A stretch of 64,000 nucleotides of DNA. Origin: Bacteroidales bacterium. Its GTDB lineage: Bacteria > Bacteroidota > Bacteroidia > Bacteroidales > UBA932. Numbering within the stretch: position 1 is the first letter of the stretch; each line of letters begins with the position of its first letter. Shown one piece after another: positions 60,657 to 64,000 of this stretch. Where the stretch lies: contig JAGAKH010000023.1 of assembly GCA_017625725.1 (NCBI GenBank), positions 35,292-99,291 on the forward strand. The letters run 5' to 3'. The notes under the pieces were generated by a model that made no database searches, was not told where the DNA came from, and saw only the letters and a list, made by a program, of their open reading frames with translations. The translations under genes were made by a program, and so were the position numbers.

Positions 60657-61223
60657 TTATCTCAGCTTAATGGTGCAATTGTCAAGACTGTCGATTATAG
60701 CCAGGGATTCAATATGGATTCCACGGCCTCGAAGCTCGTCTCCACCGGTCTGGAATCCTTTTTCAATGAGGAATCCCATTCCTTCCAACGAAGCGCCGGC
60801 CTGATTTACAAGGTCAATGATACCTTTGGCAGCATTGCCGTTGGCCAGAAAATCATCTATGAAAAGAACTTTATCATCCTTGTGAAGATAGTCTCCGCTT
60901 ACACATACGGAATATGAACGTCCTTTGGTGAAGGAAAACACCTCGGTCACCAGCATGTTCTCCATTGTGCTTGGCACTTTCTTCTTGGCGAACAGAACCG
61001 GAACCTTAAGGATTGCTCCAACCATGATTGCCGGTGCTATACCGCTGGCCTCGATCGTGATCACTTTGTTGATCTGATGGTTCGAAAACCTTTTCACAAG
61101 CTCTTTGGCCATCTCATGCATAAGGATAGGGTCCATCTGATGATTGATGAAGTTATCAACCTTCAATATGCCTCCAGGAAAACATTTTCCGTCGCTCAAT
61201 ATACGTTCTTTAAGCTGTTTCAT
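60657..61223 (-). CDS. xpt: Xanthine phosphoribosyltransferase
   Basis: A 188-residue cytosolic enzyme converting xanthine and PRPP to XMP. N-terminal [20 protein letters not shown], the [19 protein letters not shown] strand, [14 protein letters not shown] and the PRPP loop [15 protein letters not shown] match the Bacillus-type Xpt. It precedes the permease gene in a two-gene unit, with the PurF-like gene 46 bases upstream on the same strand. Confidence 0.94.
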   Translation of the reverse strand: MKQLKERILSDGKCFPGGILKVDNFINHQMDPILMHEMAKELVKRFSNHQINKVITIEASGIAPAIMVGAILKVPVLFAKKKVPSTMENMLVTEVFSFTKGRSYSVCVSGDYLHKDDKVLFIDDFLANGNAAKGIIDLVNQAGASLEGMGFLIEKGFQTGGDELRGRGIHIESLAIIDSLDNCTIKLR

Positions 61224-61269
61224 TGCTTTATGTCAGTTGTTGCTGTTTTCAACTCAAACTATCGACACG

Positions 61270-62691
61270 CTACTCCATATAACTGCTGCAATCCCAGCAA
61301 TGTGTACACAGATCACATTTTGGGAGTCCGATTGCGGCCACAAGGTCTTCCAGACGCTGGAACTTTAACGATGTGAGCTGAAGATGCCTCCTCATGATCT
61401 CCACCATTTCCTTGTGCTTCGGACTGTCCGGATCCACATACTGCATGCATATCTCATCAGTAAGATTGTCCGTACCTTCCATATCTCTGATGACCCTTCT
61501 TGTGTAAAGGTCATATGTGCTTCGTGACGTAGAGAAGTTTAGAAATCTGCAAGGGAAGATGAGCGGAGGACAGGCAATCCTCATATGCACTTCCTTGATG
61601 CCTGCGTCATGCAATTTCACAATGTTGTCCTTCAGCTGCGTGCCTCTCACTATAGAGTCATCCATGAACACGACCCTCTGGCCGCGTGTCAGCATCTCGT
61701 TAGGCAGCAGTTTCATCTTTGCTACAAGATCCCTCATCTTCTGGTTCTGAGGCATGAAGCTTCGCGGCCAGGTCGGGGTATATTTTACGAAAGGTCTCTT
61801 ATATGGAACTCCTTTTTCATTAGCATAGCCGATGGCGTGACCGATTCCTGAATCCGGTATGCCGGATGCATAATCTATATCGACATCAGTATCCCTTCTT
61901 GCCATTGCCGCACCGTTTTCATATCGGGCATTTTCGACGTTGACACCTTCATACCAGGCAGACGGATAGCCATAATATACCCAGAGGAAGGAGCATACCT
62001 GCTTGCGGCATCCCGGCGGAGTGACCTCACGGACGCCATCAGCACTCATCTGAACTACTTCTCCCGGCCCAAGGTCCCTGACATATGAATATCCGAGATT
62101 CGTATAGCTCGAACTCTCACTTGCACACACATACCCCATATCATTTTTGCCTATCGAAATCGGAGTCCTTCCGAACTTGTCACGGGCTGCATATATAGCG
62201 TAGTCCGTAAGGACAAGCATAGAACATGAGCCCTTGATCTGGCTCTGAGCGTATTCGATGCCCTCCTTGATGGTGTTGCCCATGCCGATGAGCATAGCTA
62301 CAATTTCTGTTGCGTTGATGTCGGAACCCGATAGCTCTGCGAAATGCATCTTCTGCTGCAGGAGACTCTCCGTCAGTTCCTTTATATTGTCGATTCTTGC
62401 CACTGTCACCACCGAATAACGCCCAAGGTGGGACGTTATTGTTATGGGTTGTGATTCATTGTCGGAAATTACTCCCACACCCATCTTCGATTCTCCGAAT
62501 CGTGGCAGTTCGTCTTCGAATTTATTCCTGAAATATCCGTTTTCCAACGAATGGATGGAACGAACGAACTTCGTTCCGTCGTAGAATGCCATACCGGCAC
62601 GCTTGGTCCCCAGATGTGAATGATAGTCTGTGCCGTAGAAGACATCGCTGACACATTCCCTGCGGGAAATACAACCAAAAAATCCTGACAT
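61270..62691 (-). CDS. PurF-like amidophosphoribosyltransferase with Ser instead of catalytic Cys
   Basis: A 473-residue class-II glutamine amidotransferase/phosphoribosyltransferase homologue. The N-terminal Ntn domain starts MSGFFGCISRREC where classic PurF starts MCGI-G, so the nucleophilic Cys is Ser. Other features: YHSHLGTKRAGMAFYD, ALARDKFGRTPIS-like AARDKFGRTPIS, the PRPP loop RVVFMDDSIVRGTQ (about 345-358) and a Cys-rich end, CDLCTHCWDCSSYME. Related Bacteroidota proteins lacking the Cys exist beside a normal PurF. Either it is glutamine-independent or uses Ser as nucleophile; other purine-linked roles are possible. Upstream of xpt and permease. Confidence 0.85.
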   Translation of the reverse strand: MSGFFGCISRRECVSDVFYGTDYHSHLGTKRAGMAFYDGTKFVRSIHSLENGYFRNKFEDELPRFGESKMGVGVISDNESQPITITSHLGRYSVVTVARIDNIKELTESLLQQKMHFAELSGSDINATEIVAMLIGMGNTIKEGIEYAQSQIKGSCSMLVLTDYAIYAARDKFGRTPISIGKNDMGYVCASESSSYTNLGYSYVRDLGPGEVVQMSADGVREVTPPGCRKQVCSFLWVYYGYPSAWYEGVNVENARYENGAAMARRDTDVDIDYASGIPDSGIGHAIGYANEKGVPYKRPFVKYTPTWPRSFMPQNQKMRDLVAKMKLLPNEMLTRGQRVVFMDDSIVRGTQLKDNIVKLHDAGIKEVHMRIACPPLIFPCRFLNFSTSRSTYDLYTRRVIRDMEGTDNLTDEICMQYVDPDSPKHKEMVEIMRRHLQLTSLKFQRLEDLVAAIGLPKCDLCTHCWDCSSYME

Positions 62692-62715
62692 AAGATATTA
62701 GAATATTATAGCTTG

Positions 62716-62744
62716 CAAAAATACATTTTTTGAGTCAAATACAA
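62716..62744 (-). promoter_or_regulatory. Promoter of the PurF-like gene
   Basis: Minus-strand TTG (plus 62742-62744), 18 bases, TATTTTTG (plus 62716-62723), 24 bases before the ATG at 62691. Confidence 0.6.
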
Positions 62745-62752
62745 TATAAACG

Positions 62753-62851
62753 ATGGATAATAATAAGGTGGTTTTAAACAATGAGACTGTATCCGGACCT
62801 TATTATGATTGGAAGGATCTTCGCGGATATTTTATCAATCTTTTGAAATAA
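62753..62851 (+). CDS. Possible 32-residue peptide or gene remnant
   Basis: An ATG at 62753 opens 32 codons (MDNNKVVLNNETVSGPYYDW, then KDLRGYFINLLK) to TAA. The composition looks protein-like, but no family is recognised and it could be a decayed fragment. It is followed by two small stem-loops: GCTGTC/GACAGC (62885-62905) and GCGGA/TCCGC with TTTT (62922-62943), which would terminate a plus-strand transcript. Confidence 0.25.
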   Translation: MDNNKVVLNNETVSGPYYDWKDLRGYFINLLK

Positions 62852-62921
62852 ATTCACTACCATTCAGTACCACATAGGTAAAGTGCTGTCAAGATTAAAG
62901 ACAGCGATTAAATAAGATATG

Positions 62922-62943
62922 GCGGAGAACTCAATCCGCTTTT
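62922..62943 (+). terminator. Short intrinsic terminator-like hairpin
   Basis: GCGGA (62922-62926) and TCCGC (62935-62939) around an 8-base loop, then TTTT. Only five paired bases, so weak. Confidence 0.35.
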
Positions 62944-62986
62944 GGGCAGGACTGCTGGCAATTTTCTTTGCCTGAGAAACTGTCAA

Positions 62987-63508
62987 TCAATACGGTGTCT
63001 TGTCTTGCTTCTCATCCCATTTGCGGAATGCCTTCAAGGCATCGGAACGCATAAAATGTTCGCATTTTATAGAACGGTCCTCGTAATTGAGCTCCAGCTG
63101 ATCATATATGAAGGAGTCATCAAAGTCAATTGCCTTTGCATCATCTTTGGTGTTTCCATAGCATATCCTGCTTACACCGGCCCAATACAAGGCACTCAGG
63201 CACATAGGACAAGGCTCGCAGGAACTGTATACCGTGCATCCTTTCAGTTGAAATGTGCCGAGAGCAGCACAGGCGTTGCGGATGGCCATGACTTCAGCGT
63301 GAGCTGTGGGATCTGCATTCGGAACTACTCTGTTGGTGCCGGTTGCAATCACTTCACCATCCCGCACTATTACAGCCCCGAAAGGACCTCCGCCGGAATC
63401 AATATTGTCTTCTGACAGCTTAATAGCCATCATCATAAACTTCGCATCTTCCTCCGAATAGTTCACGGTCTCGGCAAGACACTTCCTCTTATCTTTTTCC
63501 ATAACCAT
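62987..63508 (-). CDS. guaD: Guanine deaminase (cytidine-deaminase fold)
   Basis: A 173-residue zinc deaminase; start at 63508 or at the ATG at 63502. Zinc motif TAHAEVMAIRNA (His and catalytic Glu) and SSCEPCPMCLSAL (two Cys). The C-terminal YDQLELNYEDRS, then WDEKQDKTPY tail resembles Bacillus GuaD, where the C-terminus swaps into the partner's active site, and is longer than in tRNA adenosine deaminases (TadA). The product, xanthine, is the substrate of the neighbouring phosphoribosyltransferase. A related role on other nucleobases or nucleosides is possible. Confidence 0.85.
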   Translation of the reverse strand: MVMEKDKRKCLAETVNYSEEDAKFMMMAIKLSEDNIDSGGGPFGAVIVRDGEVIATGTNRVVPNADPTAHAEVMAIRNACAALGTFQLKGCTVYSSCEPCPMCLSALYWAGVSRICYGNTKDDAKAIDFDDSFIYDQLELNYEDRSIKCEHFMRSDALKAFRKWDEKQDKTPY

Positions 63509-63566
63509 TATTATATCTGCAGTTCAACGATTGAAAAGTCCACCGTCACTCTCAGGTGAACTTCTA

Positions 63567-63574
63567 CAAAGATA
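63567..63574 (-). promoter_or_regulatory. -7 box of the guanine deaminase gene
   Basis: Minus-strand TATCTTTG, 59 bases before the ATG at 63508, fits TAnnTTTG. No -33 at standard spacing. Confidence 0.5.
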
Positions 63575-63634
63575 GCAAATTAGTGGAAGAAATAATATTG
63601 CAGGAATAGGGAATGAATTGAAATCGGAAATCCT

Positions 63635-63724
63635 AAAATCTCGGGGAAACCGGGGATTTTGATGGAAAAAATCTTGGGGAAATCGGGGATTTGAGTGTAT
63701 AAAATCTCGGGGGAATCGGGAAAT
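63635..63724. repeat. Three spaced copies of an AAAATCTCGGGGAAA.CGGGGATTT motif
   Basis: Copies start at 63635, 63667 and 63701 (spacing 32 and 34 bases), each about 24-26 bases with a shared TCGGGGAAACCGGGGATTT-like core; a degenerate fragment lies near 63621. They lie between guaD and the AAA ATPase gene, just before the latter's promoter. They are direct rather than inverted repeats and do not fold into a hairpin. Confidence 0.7.
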
Positions 63725-63738
63725 GTTTTTGTTAGTTG

Positions 63739-63768
63739 TTGATTATCTGTAATTTATCATTATATTTG
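63739..63768 (+). promoter_or_regulatory. Promoter of the AAA ATPase gene
   Basis: TTG (63739-63741), exactly 19 bases, TATATTTG (63761-63768), then only 9 bases to the ATG at 63778, so the mRNA would have almost no leader. Confidence 0.65.
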
Positions 63769-63777
63769 CTAGCAAAT

Positions 63778-64000
63778 ATGAGCGATATGAAAAAAAGAGT
63801 ATTTAAACGTAAGATTTATAATGCCATCGGAGAGTGGAAACGTAAGAGCAATGGCCAGACTGCGCTTTTGATTGAAGGCGCTCGTCGTATTGGTAAATCT
63901 ACTATAGTTGAAAAGTTTGCGCAGGAAGAATATCGCTCATATATCCTTATTGACTTTAACAAGGCAAGTCAGGAGGTGAAGTCTTTGTTCAATGACTTGA
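63778..64000 (+). CDS. AAA-type ATP-binding protein, N-terminal part (continues beyond window)
   Basis: From the ATG at 63778, 74 codons are seen: a basic N-terminus (MSDMKKRVFKRKIYNAIGEW), then TALLIEGARRIGKSTIVEKFA with the Walker A form GARRIGKST (about 29-37) and YILIDFNKASQE. This start is typical of the orphan AAA ATPases with a C-terminal DUF4143 domain that are numerous in Bacteroidota and archaea; their role is unclear. The C-terminal domain cannot be seen, so the subfamily is inferred. Confidence 0.75.
   Translation, partial: MSDMKKRVFKRKIYNAIGEWKRKSNGQTALLIEGARRIGKSTIVEKFAQEEYRSYILIDFNKASQEVKSLFNDL

Noticed and set aside
62692-62986. tRNA or other structured RNA gene in this spacer
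   Set aside because: No cloverleaf, T-loop sequence or long conserved stem; only small terminator-like hairpins.
63635-63724. Possible CRISPR-like array
   Set aside because: Only three imperfect copies with very short, dissimilar gaps (6-10 bases) and no cas genes nearby.

Overview
The window looks like chromosomal DNA of a gut-type Bacteroidota (Bacteroidales) bacterium. Evidence: two SusC/SusD pairs, many lipoproteins with acidic residues just after the lipid cysteine, an ECF sigma/FecR pair feeding a SusC with an STN domain, BACON and FISUMP surface domains, and repeated promoters of the Bacteroidota form TTG/TTTG-N19-TAnnTTTG. I cannot name the genus. No rRNA, tRNA, CRISPR array, insertion sequence or prophage is visible.

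Layout. (1) 1-4877: 3' part of a polyamine-type ABC ATPase gene (potA) behind a porin-like gene, then small lipoproteins, one with a FISUMP domain. (2) 4884-20583: a ribose/nucleoside utilisation locus resembling the rus system of Bacteroides thetaiotaomicron: LacI-type regulator, then one long operon with ribokinase, sugar permease, two related glycosidase-like lipoproteins, SusC, SusD, a BACON/FISUMP lipoprotein, a lipoprotein nucleoside hydrolase and a CotH-kinase lipoprotein. LacI-type operators lie in the divergent promoter region. (3) 20647-22594: aminopeptidase P and a DUF456 membrane protein. (4) 22595-30915: a cluster that fits alpha-GalNAc/alpha-galactoside use (GH109-like, GH36-like, PfkB kinase, DeoR regulator, GH31), sharing TTTCGAAA-like sites. 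It ends in a scar where the N-terminus of an agaS-like gene is joined out of frame to the C-terminus of an alkaline phosphatase gene. (5) 31021-37645: aspartate-family amino acid genes (asd, metY, thrA, metX) and a divergent Lrp regulator. (6) 37664-39523: SLC13-type permease with RCK domains and a clear terminator.

(7) 39636-58492: an ECF sigma/anti-sigma controlled polysaccharide utilisation locus: SusC (STN), SusD, two SusE/F-like lipoproteins, a SusE-domain/GH27-like hydrolase, a GH65 enzyme, then a separately promoted trio (exported Gfo/Idh oxidoreductase, HEAT-DUF1080 protein, cytosolic Gfo/Idh oxidoreductase) matching the 3-keto-glycoside route of glycan cleavage. (8) 58705-63508: NYN protein and a purine-base salvage set (xanthine/urate permease, xanthine phosphoribosyltransferase, a PurF-like protein with Ser in place of the catalytic Cys, guanine deaminase). 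(9) 63509-64000: an unusual spaced repeat and the start of an AAA ATPase gene.

Functional reading: the ribose locus and the purine salvage set are complementary, because cell-surface or periplasmic nucleoside hydrolysis yields ribose for the kinase and free bases for the permease/phosphoribosyltransferase. The parts most worth following are the ribose locus with its CotH kinase, the 3-keto trio inside an ECF-regulated locus, and the agaS/phosphatase deletion scar.
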